Shown here: piece after piece, positions 37,234 to 48,742 of the stretch
Layout of the letters: each line of letters opens with the position of its first letter
Numbering within the stretch: the first letter of the stretch is position 1
Source: Helochares maculicollis
Lineage: Eukaryota; Arthropoda; Insecta; Coleoptera; Hydrophilidae
NCBI GenBank assembly: GCA_033557835.1
Contig: JAWQRO010000129.1
Span: 1-53,541, forward strand
DNA: 53,541 nucleotides
Direction: 5' to 3'
Notes under the pieces: model-generated
What the model saw: the letters and a program-made list of their open reading frames with translations, nothing else
Told to the model about the DNA's origin: nothing
Databases searched by the model: none
Program-made: the position numbers and the translations under genes

Positions 37234-40200
37234 ATGGTGTTGAATTATTGCTTATTTCGATTATTTTTGTTAAGTTCATGTAAGTGCATAACATTTATGT
37301 TAGAGGTCAAGAGATAAACAATTATTCTAAAACTTTTGTATGAAACTGGTTTCTGCTAAAAATTTAAATGAAACCAAATATACCTTCGAATGTTTACATT
37401 GCCTAATGAGTGTAGATAAAAAATTGGAAAATTTACTGCTTGTATATATACATATATAATAAATCGCTAAATTAAATACACGATTCCGGTTTAACCTGCC
37501 TCAATTTGAACCGCAAACTTCCAAATTTAAAATGCTGAAGAGGAAGCCGCCAACAATTACGTTTACACTTATTATCATTTTCACTTACAATTTTATAATT
37601 TATATTCATTTTTGTTTTTTTTATATATAAAGTGTACCTTTGCATCTCTTAAAAATTGTGAATATACCCAAGTTTGGAAATACAAGAAATGTTAGATTAC
37701 AAAGTATGTTACTTCTGAATACATACGAATAATGTATAAATGATATACTTCATACATACAAAAATTCAAAATTGAGATTCCTTGAGTGACGTTGGTGTAT
37801 ATACAGAGAATAATAAGTGTCCTTCACCTTTGAAATTTCCCTTGATCATATCTTTTCACTTAAATTACATCGATTGGTTTATTAATTATTAAGTTTTATA
37901 CTAAGTGATTTAACAATAAAATTTAAAATCCAATAGTGCTTATTCGATATTCTTGCAAACAATTTCGTTTAATTATTTCAGACTACAATAAAGACCATGT
38001 ACAAAGTGTCCATATAAAATATTCACTTCAAGTAGAACGTCTCAACCTAGTTATAAAATCAAGCAGATTGTAATGGCACATTTTTGTTTTACGGAAATCG
38101 TAGCTATAAGTACTTACTCTTATTTCGCAGATTTTTCATATTGAATATAGTATAATATCTTAAAAAATATTTAATAATAATCTATACTATACAATAATAC
38201 TATACAAAAATTTACATGAAAAACGACACAACACGATAAAGAAATAAAGTAATCATTTTATTATCAAAATAAAAGATACATTCGTCCAACATCCGTTGGC
38301 AAATTCAGATTTATACTGTTTACAGTGCAAAAAACTTTGCAAACTATACATATATAAAACAAAATTCCCAAACTGATCGATTGACTACTCATAAACGCCC
38401 AGTCCAAACCGCAGAGCCGAAGAAAGTTAAATTTATTGAGCACGTAACTTTTAATACATAGATAACAAATATGGGAGGAAGTTTCGAAATACATTTCTAA
38501 GGGGTTGAAATTGAGGACATATCTTAAACTAAAGATTTTGCAGACATGAAGGCTGAATATTCATTCATATTCAAAAAACATTGATGGTGTCGACCATACA
38601 TGTCTATTTTTCCTCAAAGGCACAGACACATAAGGTTATTTTTGAAAAATCACCTCATAATTGGGTGAGGGGTAGCTTAATAGAGGGGTCAGTATCGAAA
38701 ACAACATTCGATGCTAGATATGACAAAATTGAAATTAAGACTCTTTTTCAGAATTTATATTCTGTGTGTGTGTTTCACTCAGTTTTGATTAAATTAAGTT
38801 ACTAATATTTGCACTACTTAAGAATTTTAATCGACGCCCTTTAAGAGTCAATTATGTCTCTTGTAGTCGAAACTGTTAATACGAAACTAATTATATTTAT
38901 TTTCTTTTAAAATAATGACATGAGGAGCGATTAATACATCGATAGATATCATATAAAAATTATTTAAAAAAACGTGTTTTGCTTTTTTCTGAAACTACAA
39001 TTAAAATAGGCTTAAGATGTAATGATTTTTTTTATATAAAAATAACTGTAGTTTAAAAGTCGGTAAAATTCGTAATAATCAAATGCGTGTTTTTATGTTG
39101 TCCTATAATTTAATTCATCGGGCGTGAAGGGGTAGTTTTTAGGAAATGCCGATATTTTGCAAAATGTCGCTGGTAAAAATGGAGCCTTTAATTTCCCATG
39201 TAATGAGCTATGAGATTCACCAGATGTCCATTTCTCATCAATTCAAGACGACGGAAAGAGGGAAGAGTTCTTGAAAATTGAGACTCATGATGGTGATAAA
39301 ATGTACAATAATAAGTTTTCATCTTCTTTCGTCACATTTGTCATTGCATATGTTAGTTTTGAGTGTCAATTAATTTTGCTTGTCGGTTTTAAAATGAAGA
39401 AATCTGATGTAAGCTATGACTTGTTTAACGTGTTTTGTTCTTGAGAATGCAAAACATAGCGACAAGTTTTACGAATTAAATTAAGAAAACAGACAATGCA
39501 TATAAAATGTTATATCCGAACACTAGAGGGTTTTATTATATTTCTATTTCCCCTAGTTTTTTGTTCTGTTCGATTCTATAAATCGTCTCTGAAAATGTAA
39601 TATTCTCTATATGATTGCTAAGACTTCTTCTATAGTTCAAAAATTGATCTCGATAGGGTTAAGTATTCAAATGGCATAAGCCTTCGTTTTGATATTATGA
39701 GATAAAACTCCTCCTATTGCTTTTCTGGTCTGAGTTAAGTGATTCTGAGAAAGCAAGTGGCTGTTTTATCTGGTTTCCTATCTTTAAGCAAAATACATAA
39801 TGCTTAGTAATTTTGGTTACATTTTTGATAGCTTCATATAAAATTGAACCATACCAACAGATGACGTATACCTTTGTAAGTTTTACATGCTACACAATTT
39901 AAATTGATAATAACCAACACAAAAACTTATTCTCAGTAAAAAATTAGAAACATTAACAATATACAAACATGAAAAACAAAATACTTAGTTTAACGAATAT
40001 TGAGTATGAAAATGCTTTCTCTCAAAATCGCCATTAACTATATACAAATAAAAGAAGAGTAATAATATAAAAATAATATTTCTTATAACGTCGTTTTACA
40101 TTTCTTCGCACCGTTTATTATTTTTAGCAGTTTACTTTTATCGTATTTTGATATTCTACACAATCTTGATATTTTACATTTTTATTTACAGTGAAAAGAT

Positions 40201-42154
40201 AAAATGAGGGAGTGAAAAATGATTATAAAATGATAAAAACTCATTTTTAGTCATATATAATAAGAAATTATAAAATCCTTTTCGTAAAATTTTTTTAAAG
40301 GTATTATCTAACGGCCATTTGATTAATTTGTCTGTCGTTGTACTTTGATGTTGTGAACCTAAAAATGTAGTGCATCGTTAAGTTCCTACGAATTTAAAGT
40401 TAATTTTAATAATTTCTCGATTTGCATTTCTAACAATATTCGGTTAGTAGGTGATTCAAATAACATTTAACTACATACAACTTGATTTAACACTTATATG
40501 GGGTTTTGATGAAATTATTTATAAATAAATATCAAGTGCTCAAGCATAGTGAACTATGACTAACACACTATTAAATAAGTAATAGGACATGTAAACTCAT
40601 TTGTACGCTTTATATAGTGCGTCTGGGACTCCCCTTATTTTAAAAGAAATCGAATCTCTTATCATAAGAAGTAAAAATAGCCTCTATGTACAAAATATTT
40701 ACAGGCTATTCGATTTATAATAACAGAGACGAAGCCAAAACATAATTTCGTTGGTGCATGCAAATATAGCCCTGCCCTAAAACATCATAATTTCAATATA
40801 CTTTAAAAACGTTTTTTCTTACTGCCAAATTATTTATTTGTTACACCAATTGTTGAATTCACACGTTTTAAATGGTGCAATTAAAATGTTTCCCAAATTA
40901 CATTTTAGGTGTTAACATATTTGAAGCAACGGCAATAAATTACATTGAAAATGTTTCAAATGTTTCAAGAATTAAAAGGCAAAGTCGATGTGGGTAATTA
41001 TATTAAGTTTGAAGCATCTTTGCCAAACATTAACCAAAAATTTTCAGGAGGGATAAATTTCAATGTTCTGATGGCCAATGTATAGATGAAGAATTTAATT
41101 GCGACGGTCCGAAACATTGTACAGATGGTTCGGATGAAACGGACCATTGTAAACAATTGCGGTAAATATACGATATTTGTATTCATCAATGATTATAAAA
41201 TAATACATTAACCATTTTAGATGCCCAAGTTATTTATTCCGTTGTGACTATGGTGCATGTTTGGATTCTAGTGTAGAATGTGATGGTAAACCGGATTGTG
41301 CAGATGGATCTGATGAACGAACTCCGAAATGTAAAAATGTGGCTACACTGACTACATGCAAGTAAATAAAGATCATTTAAATGAGAAATTACTGATGCCA
41401 TTCATACTAATTTAATATTGTAGACCGGGTTTTTATGCTTGTAAATCTGGGCAGTGCATTGACCAATTTGATGTTTGTGATGGGATTAAAAATTGTGATG
41501 ATGGTTCAGATGAAACAGCAGAAACATGTGCTCATATAGACTGCCCAGCTTACAGCTATACATGCTCTTATGGGGCGTGTGTAAGTAAAACTGCAAGATG
41601 TAATTCTTTAATAGAATGCGTAGATGGTTCAGATGAAGCAAACTGTACTCCTGGAGTGGTAACAACAACCACACCATCTCCAGTAACAAAACCAACTGTA
41701 CCTTCTACGTCAGAGCCTGTAATTAACGATGGGTATACCTTCTGAACTAGAAATATTAACGTAATGTTTTAACAATTTACTTTTCAGAAGCGGCTGCACA
41801 CTCCCCATTGCTGTTGAACATAGGCAATTTCGGTTATACAATTCGACTAAAGTACTTTCTCCAGGAGCTAAAATTTTAGCTGGTTCATTAGTTGAATTAA
41901 AATGTTTATCAAAGAGAGCACCAAAGCCTAATATTACAATTATTGTTTGTTTAGGTCAAAACTTTTGGACACCCGAAATCCCATCTTGTGTTCGTAAGTA
42001 TATGTTTTATAAAAACGGTTTTATGATTAAACGCTATTTAGTAGCTATAGATGTTTAACTAGCTTATAAAATGAAGTGAAACTGTAATGATTAACAGCTA
42101 ATTAAACATCTATAGCTACTAAATAGGGTTTTATTCATAAAATTAACATCAATC

Positions 42155-42188
<34 letters not shown>

Positions 42189-45100
42189 TACAACAGTATA
42201 TCATTTGAATTTGAATAAGTATAATTATGTTCACTAGCATATTGTACTCCAATTGCTCAAACGAAAGACAATCACTTAATTCCTAAGTGTACTGATGAAC
42301 ATGAATCTCTGGCATCCTGCGAACTTCCATACGAAGGCTATTCAGCAAAATTATCATGTGAAACTTTCTATGAAGAGGCTGGAATTAAAGATAATCCTAC
42401 AAGATTTTGTTCAGATGGATCGTGGGACTATCCAATTCCAAAATGCATTCCAGGTAAATACATTTACAGCTAGTTAACATGTTAAAGTTTTGAACATGTG
42501 GCTTTTAACCATCAACATAATATTATGAAAAAATATTGCTTTTAGAGTGTGGTCAAAAATTTGTCCCAGCTACAACTTTGATTGTTGGAGGAACAATCGC
42601 TGAAAGGAATCATTATCCATGGACGGTTGGAATATATAACTCTACCTTAGATCACATATGTGGGGGATCATTGATTAACCAAAAAGTAGTGGTGTCAGGT
42701 ACTTCTCATAAAATATTATATTTATAAATAGATACAGTGTTTAAATCCTAATATTTACAGATAATCAAAAACAAATTGATCAATTATAAAATTTAGTGCT
42801 CCTTTTCTATTTAAGCCACTGTATTTAAGACAATTATATCAATTTACATTGCTAAATTCTTGCTTCTGACAAGTAATTTGTTTAAACAGTGAATAACGTT
42901 TTCAATGTACCAATTGAATTATTCCGTACCTTCAAATCAACAAGAATATTCTACAAGTACCATCTTCTTTAAGGAAGTTATTAAATAAGTATCCTCATCT
43001 TCTGACGCATTTCTTTCCTGATATCTTTCCTTATATTTTGTTTTGATATTTATATCCCTTGGATATGTACCTTAAATTTTCTTTCTTTAATATTTAGCAT
43101 AGCTTCACCATTTAAGCTTTTGAAAATTTTTTGTTTGATATTCGTTGTGCCCAGAATACTCTTAAAATTTGTTTAAAAGTGTCTATTTTCTTTATGACTG
43201 TTTTATTATCCTTGACTTCATACTATAATACAAGTAATAAGTAGTTAGCTATGTGCTTGATTTTGAAATCCTGGATTAAGTCTTTGTTGCAGAAACCCTT
43301 TTATATTTTAATAAAGTTCTTGCCTTTTAAATTTTTATCATTATTTTCTCAGAGGTGCGTTCCATAACGACTATATCTAAATATCCTTCCCATCCTCGGA
43401 ATTCCTTTAATGCTTTTGTAGTTGTCATGAGCTATCGCTTATATATTCAATTCTCCATTTCCAAATTAATCAGACACTGTAAAATTTGAGGGATTTCAGC
43501 CATGAGATCTATATCATAGGTAAATAATTTTTTTGTTATTGAAATGCCATGTCTTGGTTTTTGACACTTTCTTCATAATCTGTTTGAATATTCTTTGAAA
43601 AGGCTTGGTGATAGTATACATTTCTGTGGTTGCTTCATTTTCTATTTTGTACTCAGACTTGTTGAGTGTAGCAAAGGTTTGCTATGGTATCTAAAGAAGA
43701 CAAATTTTTATGCTTTTGTACTTGTAGTCTATAAAACATATGAAGACATCCTGGGTCAAATCTAAATTTTTTGTTCATTCTTTGTATATTCTAATTTGTA
43801 TTATTTTCAAAACTGCTTAAATGTTGTGTCATTAAGCTTATTGTGCGTAAGTCTCTTCAGCAGCTGTATAATTTTTTCTTTGAAATTGTAACAAAGATGT
43901 GTCATTAACTTGGTATATTAATATATCAAAACATGACCATGCTCATTGTTAATGAGTTTAAAAATATTTATTAGTAGTTATTTTTTGCTCTTGGTATCAT
44001 TTTTTTTTGTTTAATTTTTCAACGTGTATAAAACTTCCTCTTTTAATTTATCAGGTTCTTATTGTTCTGAATCTATTTTTCTAAGGTTTCCTCTAATTTC
44101 ATATGTCTGTAAAGAGTTCTTTTGCTCGTTTTTCCATGCAACAAACTACTCCCTCATATTTACAGATATTTTACAGTTTTTGTTATAGATCATATTCGTT
44201 TGTAAATGTTTGTGGTTACTTGGCAACTATTTAATTTATTCACATTTTTCTGCAGAGTTTCTTGAAAATCAAATTTAATTTCACATTTGTTTCTGTAATA
44301 CTTTATATTTTTTTATCAATCTCATTTAATTAATTATCGTCAGTTAATTTCAATTAGCAATAAGTATTCAAATGCATGAATGAAATTATTCCAGAAAGGA
44401 TTATCTTATCTTTTTTTCTTAGCTAACACCCGAAAGTGTGGTTTGGCAAAAGATTGTAAAACAGAACCTTAGGAATATGAACAAATCTTTAGCAAAATAC
44501 ATAAAACCATAAAAAACACTTTTCATAAACTCCTATGAACACTTGTTTGATATAATATATTCAATTTGGTGCCTTTTTGAGCTACATTTGAAGTAGTTGC
44601 TTTTACAATAAGGTTGTTGAGTTTATTTATTGTGCAACCTGCAATTATTGTACAAGAGAGTGTGAGATAAGTGTTTGTATTGAATAATTATGTTAGCATG
44701 TAATTGTATAATGTAAAGATAAGATATTTTTTGTAAATGCTCTTTGTTTTAAACTAAAATTATATAATGTTACAGCTGCACATTGTTTTGCAAATCTAAG
44801 TACAGGAGCAGCATTCCCAGCTGAAAATTATCACATTGCTGCTGGCAAACATTTCCGAGAATATAACCATGATGAAGATACACCTACTGCTGAATATTCT
44901 GAAGTAAGTCAAAAAAGATACAATTAACAAGTATTATTTATCAAAATATGGGTAAAATCAAAATTGAAAAGCATATTTTACTTTAAATACTCTTCTGTAT
45001 GATATGGGTTAATTTCAAATTTTCTTTTCCTTGTGATTTAAAAGGTAAAGAGACAACATATTATGGAGACTATCTGTCAGTTTATTCTACTAACCAGGTT

Positions 45101-47388
45101 CTGGAGTGAGTATGCTTATCAGTCGGGCAATTGCATACAACTTTTTGGATACATGTCCTGTCAAGATCTAGCTTGAGTTGATAAATATGTGTGTATGATT
45201 TCAAAGAAAAAGGTACTATCTTCAACATTTTTATTATAATAAATACAAGAAATTTTTAGTTCTCGTTAATGTTAGCAAAACATTTTCTGTAATTGTCTAA
45301 GCACTTCACAAACACCCTTTTCGCAGTTACTGCTGGCTGATTTTGTATCTTTTTTATATTTCTCTGAAATATTGGTAATACGTTTCCTAGGCAGATCTAT
45401 TTGCTCAAATCCGCGTTCTACAACATCTAATAATACAATTCCACAGTCTTGTAGAGCTGATTTTAAATGCTAATTATGACATGTACATATTGCATGTGTC
45501 TTCATATTTTAGAGAATATCATCTTCTAGTTGTAGAGAAAATAAGCCCCTTCTGAAGAATTATTTATTCTCCTGACACTTTTAGTTTCATTACATTGTAC
45601 AATTAGACAGAGAAACTGTTTTATCTTTCTATTTGTTGACTTTTTTATATTTCTTGGTCCAGTGCAGCCAAAACATTTTGATTACTCATGAATGTTAAAA
45701 AGAAAGTGAAGCAGAGAAATTATTTTTGCTAAAAGGAGCGCTAAAAACCCGCTTTGAATTATTTGTGATTGATATTTTATCTGACAGTGTTGCAGCAGCT
45801 TCTAAAATATGACACAAATACCAAAAATAATTTGGAAAAATCTTTGAGTAAAAAAATATTGTAAATTATGTTTTGAAAAGAAAATGCAGTACACTCTGGA
45901 AGAACATAGGCTATAATAATCTCTCATCATGTGACATTTTGTGATACTGGCAGAGGGCAACTGCTCTTAATTTAATTAATTACCTTTAACAATGTACATT
46001 TTTAGTTTTATATAATATTTTACACTGCCTGTCATCGGTGGCTGATGTGGCGTTAATGGAAAATGAATATCAGGCACCTATGTGTCATATCACTTACTTT
46101 ACATTTAGTAAATTGTATAGAAATGCTATACTTTATACTCTTTATTACATATTTTTAGGTAGCAAAAATTATTATTCAAGCACAATATAATGGTGTAACT
46201 AAACAACATCAAGCAGATATAGCAATAATAGTTTTGAAAAGAGTACTTCCCATAAATATAGCCATTAGACCTGTTTGCTTAGATAAAAATAATAGGTTTG
46301 AAAATCAGCAATTAAGGGAAGGAAACCTAGGCACTGTAAGTACCTTTATTATGGTACATATGAATATTTTTAATTCAATATTTCTTTTAGGTGACTGGAT
46401 GGGGATTTTCTCAAGAAACGGGTCAACCTTCTAATGAATTAAAAGAACTAACTGGGCCATATTATCCAGATGGAAAATGTATTAGTCTGATAGATAATTC
46501 TTTGAAGTCCTATTATACATATGATAAAATGTGTGTTGGTTATGTCAATCTCAGTAAGTAGCAGGTTTTTTACTATCCAGTAAAATGTACAAGTTTTACA
46601 GACAACAATGAAACAAAATTTTGATTGTTGAATTGCCTTGGATGCATTAAATATGTATCCAGAATAATTAATGTCTCAATTAAGGTGGTTGTTTAAATAC
46701 ATTATTACTCAAAATAGTTTAAATATTGGAGATGCAAATTAGTTCAGTCTGTTAAAAAATAGCTTCAACTGATTTCCTTGGTTTCAAACAGCTAGGCATA
46801 TCAAATTCTGGTTTTCAAAAGTTTAATAAAAAAATACCTTGTTTTACTGTGTTTATACAAGAGACCAGGAGACAATTCTTTTTTGCAAGCAGATGATTTA
46901 TAGGCCAAAAGGTTTTTTACAGAAATACTGACCAGAGCTGAGAAATAAGAAATTTTTTCGAGGTTTTGAAAATTGCCTGATAGATGGTAGTTATAATTAG
47001 CAATGAACAACATTTTAATTGTTATTTCATTTTACTTTGAGAAAATACATTTTAGAGAAAAAACAGATCAAACTAATTTCTACTTCCAATAAATAATTCA
47101 GTTCAATTATTAAATTCATTTAAGTATATGTAACCATATACCAACAATTCTGGATACATATCTAAGTTTTTGTTAATCATAGGTCAATCCGCATGTAGAG
47201 GAGACAGCGGAGGAGGATTAGTATTTTTAAATACTGCAGACAATCGATATTACCTAAGGGGAATTGTTAGTATTTCACCAAGAAGTCCTACATCTGGAGG
47301 CTGCGATTCAAATTCTGTTACGCTTTATACAAAGATTTCAACTCACCTTGATTTTATTCTTCGTCAAGAAGCAATACATCGACCTTAA
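37234..47388 (+). CDS. modSP: Modular serine protease (ModSP-like), complete (12 exons, 647 aa)
   Basis: ModSP-type proteases sit at the top of the haemolymph cascade that activates Toll after pattern recognition. Exons: 37234-37279, 40909-40993, 41048-41161, 41221-41361, 41424-41732, 41788-41993, 42238-42453, 42546-42698, 44776-44903, 46159-46335, 46391-46553, 47183-47388. All join GT-AG in phase (1944 nt). Exon 1 encodes the signal peptide (MVLNYCLFRLFLLSS). Four LDL-receptor class A repeats follow (43-~220; each ends D-G-S-D-E), then a Thr/Pro linker, two Cys-rich CCP/sushi-like segments (~232-372) and an S1 protease domain. Activation is expected at L384|IVGG. The triad is His426 (AAHC), Asp486 (DIAII) and Ser588 (RGDSGGG). 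The S1-pocket position six residues before the catalytic Ser is Ser582, not Asp, so trypsin-like specificity is unlikely. Introns hold decayed transposons and a 31-bp hairpin. Confidence 0.94.
37280..40908. other. Intron 1 of the ModSP-like gene (3.6 kb)
   Basis: It separates the signal-peptide exon from the mature-protein exons. It is A+T-rich, and the short ORFs at 38264-38494 and 38581-38805 show no family features. No transposon block is recognised. Confidence 0.5.
42034..42126. repeat. 31-bp inverted repeat (hairpin) in ModSP intron 6
   Basis: The arm at 42034-42064 (CTATTTAGTAGCTATAGATG then TTTAACTAGCT) is repeated in inverse at 42096-42126 with one mismatch. The 31-base loop is unrelated. 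The hairpin lies between the two CCP-like exons and is followed by an (AT)n tract. It may be a small MITE or a chance-preserved foldback. The transcript would form a 31-bp stem. Confidence 0.85.
42158..42186. repeat. (AT)n microsatellite
   Basis: A pure alternating TA run of 29 bases lies in intron 6 of the ModSP-like gene, 32 bp after the hairpin. Confidence 0.95.
42960..43950 (-). mobile_element. Decayed non-LTR retrotransposon in ModSP intron 8
   Basis: Minus-strand frames give, in order: DLTQDVFICFIDYKYKSIK (for the F-I-D-Y/F-x-K-A-F-D-x-I block with the reverse-transcriptase Asp), a Y-K-I-E-N-E-A-T-T-E-M-Y-T-I-T-K-P-F stretch, SKALKEFRGWEGYLDIVV, ARTLLKYKRVSATKT, YGVKSRIIKQS, then DTFKQILRVFWAQRISNKK and NIKERKFKVHIQG. 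The last three fit the Y-G-x-E-x-W-T / F-E-M-W-x-x-R-R-I-L / R-K-x-x-x-L-G-H-I series of CR1/L2-like elements. Heavy decay makes this tentative, but the block order is right. Confidence 0.55.
43951..44775. other. Rest of ModSP intron 8
   Basis: No exon is recognised. A short foldback (AGGTTG...CAACCT) lies at about 44611-44640. Confidence 0.4.
44904..46158. other. ModSP intron 9 with an unrecognised antisense open segment
   Basis: Apart from the minus-strand open segment at 45272-45469, no feature is recognised in this 1.25-kb intron. Confidence 0.5.
45272..45469 (-). pseudogene. Unrecognised open segment, possible transposon relic
   Basis: The minus strand is open for 65 codons to a TAA and reads like real protein: LKSALQDCGIVLLDVVERGF, then EQIDLPRKRITNISEKYKKD and CEKGVCEVLRQLQKMFC. 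It has no ATG near its start. Stops break every frame upstream of it. Low Leu/Phe/Ile bias and well-mixed charge set it apart from chance A+T-rich ORFs here. I do not recognise the family. Confidence 0.35.
46554..47182. other. ModSP intron 11
   Basis: A 629-bp A+T-rich intron with only chance ORFs. Confidence 0.6.
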
Positions 47389-48133
47389 TATTTAAATATA
47401 CTGTTGATCTACTCATTTGCTCAAAATATTGATTTTTAATAGTTTAATTTTATATTCCAGATTGTTTTATAACAATAGTTAATGTAATCTCCAAAGCGAT
47501 ATATACAAAGTGACCTATAAACAATCTGCTTAAAATTGTAATTTGAAATATTTGTGAAAAACTTTTTTATGCTGAATAAATTTGTAACTTGCGCTTGCTT
47601 ACATTTTATTAAACAATCAGAAATTGTGAGAAGTAACTAACCTCGATGATTCTTTTTAGCATAATTAAGCTCATTAAAATAGACAAAAAAATATATTTAA
47701 GAATATATGAAGTAAAATCTAGCAGCAGAAGCAAATTGTTAAAATAATCTGTTGGATATGTTGAAGCAAAGGTTTAAAAGGTATATACTAGGTGAAAATT
47801 TGACATAAACAAATAAAATTTAGTTAATTTATTTAAGACCATTTTTACAAATAAAATAAAAAATGTAACTGTTCTGTTTGGAACAAACAAATAAACAACA
47901 CTTGATTTTTTTTAATAATTCATAGATAGTCTTTGCATTTATTTTTACACAAAAATATCAAACCATTCACATCTTACAAATTTATTATGATAAAAACACC
48001 AATTTAAACTATCAACATAAAAATAAATGCAATGTTTACCTAATTATTACTATAATCTATTCTTCATAATTACATACAGCAGCATTTTGTATTAACATTT
48101 GCCCCCATCAATTTTACATGCACAGGAAAATCA
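47389..48133. other. Convergent 3' UTR region of ModSP-like gene and exportin-7
   Basis: The stop codons of two convergent genes border this stretch. AATAAA matches at 47576-47581 and near 47812 could end the protease transcript. TTTATT on the plus strand (47940 and 47981 areas) could serve exportin-7. No gene is recognised. Confidence 0.45.
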
Positions 48134-48742
48134 CTATGATGTCATCATATCACTAACAGAGGTATTTACATTGGGCCCTTTCAAAGAATCGTTAATGTCT
48201 CTTCTAAACATGGACAAGTTTTGTGTAAATCTAAAATTTACAGAAATAAATGAGGTATGTCAAATCAAATGGAGCAAGTAAAAATCTTACCTGTCTCTAT
48301 TTTTGGTTAGTAAATTTCTTTCTATGCCGTCCATTAAATTTTCGAACCATTGAGCCATTGCTGCTTGTTTATCCGGAGGCTGACTACGTATAATATTCTC
48401 TCTCATTTGATTAAAATAATCTTCATTTAATAATATCAAGCCCAGTAAAGGTCTCGACATGGACCATTGATTTCTACAGTCTTCAAACATTATTACATTT
48501 AAAACTGTACTCAAAATTTGTTGTAATATTTCTGGATGAACTTCTAACACTTTCAGGAACATATCACTAGTAGGAGCCATGCCAACTCTTGGTTTTTTTG
48601 ATGGAAAAACTGAAAGTGGTGTTTAAGTTTTATAAAAGAGCGCACATCATCATTGACAGCTTACCTTTTTGAGTCAGTTGTTTAAATAAATACGTTACAA
48701 TGTGATCTAATGTAGCACAACATCCTGTGCATACCATTGTAT
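48134..48742 (-). CDS. Xpo7: Exportin-7 (RanBP16), last three exons (partial, 163 aa)
   Basis: Exportin-7 is a RanGTP-binding importin-beta family transport receptor at the nuclear pore. Exons from the 5' end: 48665-48742, 48291-48609 and 48134-48230, joined GT-AG in phase. The first reads DTMVCTGCCATLDHIVTYLF, the second carries NVIMFEDCRNQWSMSRPLL and GIERNLLTKNRDR, and the third begins FTQNLSMFRRDINDSL and ends in SDMMTS. This is an almost residue-for-residue match to the C-terminal HEAT region and tail of animal exportin-7. The preceding exon should end just before a phase-1 junction. It was not found up to 53541, so the next intron exceeds 4.8 kb and most of the gene lies right of the window. 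Confidence 0.93.

Noticed and set aside
37535..37640. Alternative signal-peptide start (MLKRKPPTITFTLIIIF) for the protease
   Set aside because: It looks hydrophobic enough, but no splice donor in usable phase follows; the exon at 37234 has a consensus donor and joins in phase.
38264..38805. Two ORFs of 74-76 codons in the protease intron
   Set aside because: No start context, no splice sites in use and no family features; composition matches non-coding sequence.
44611..44660. Short foldback AGGTTG...CAACCT with TACAAT/ATTGTA flanks
   Set aside because: The arms are short with interruptions and are expected by chance in A+T-rich DNA.
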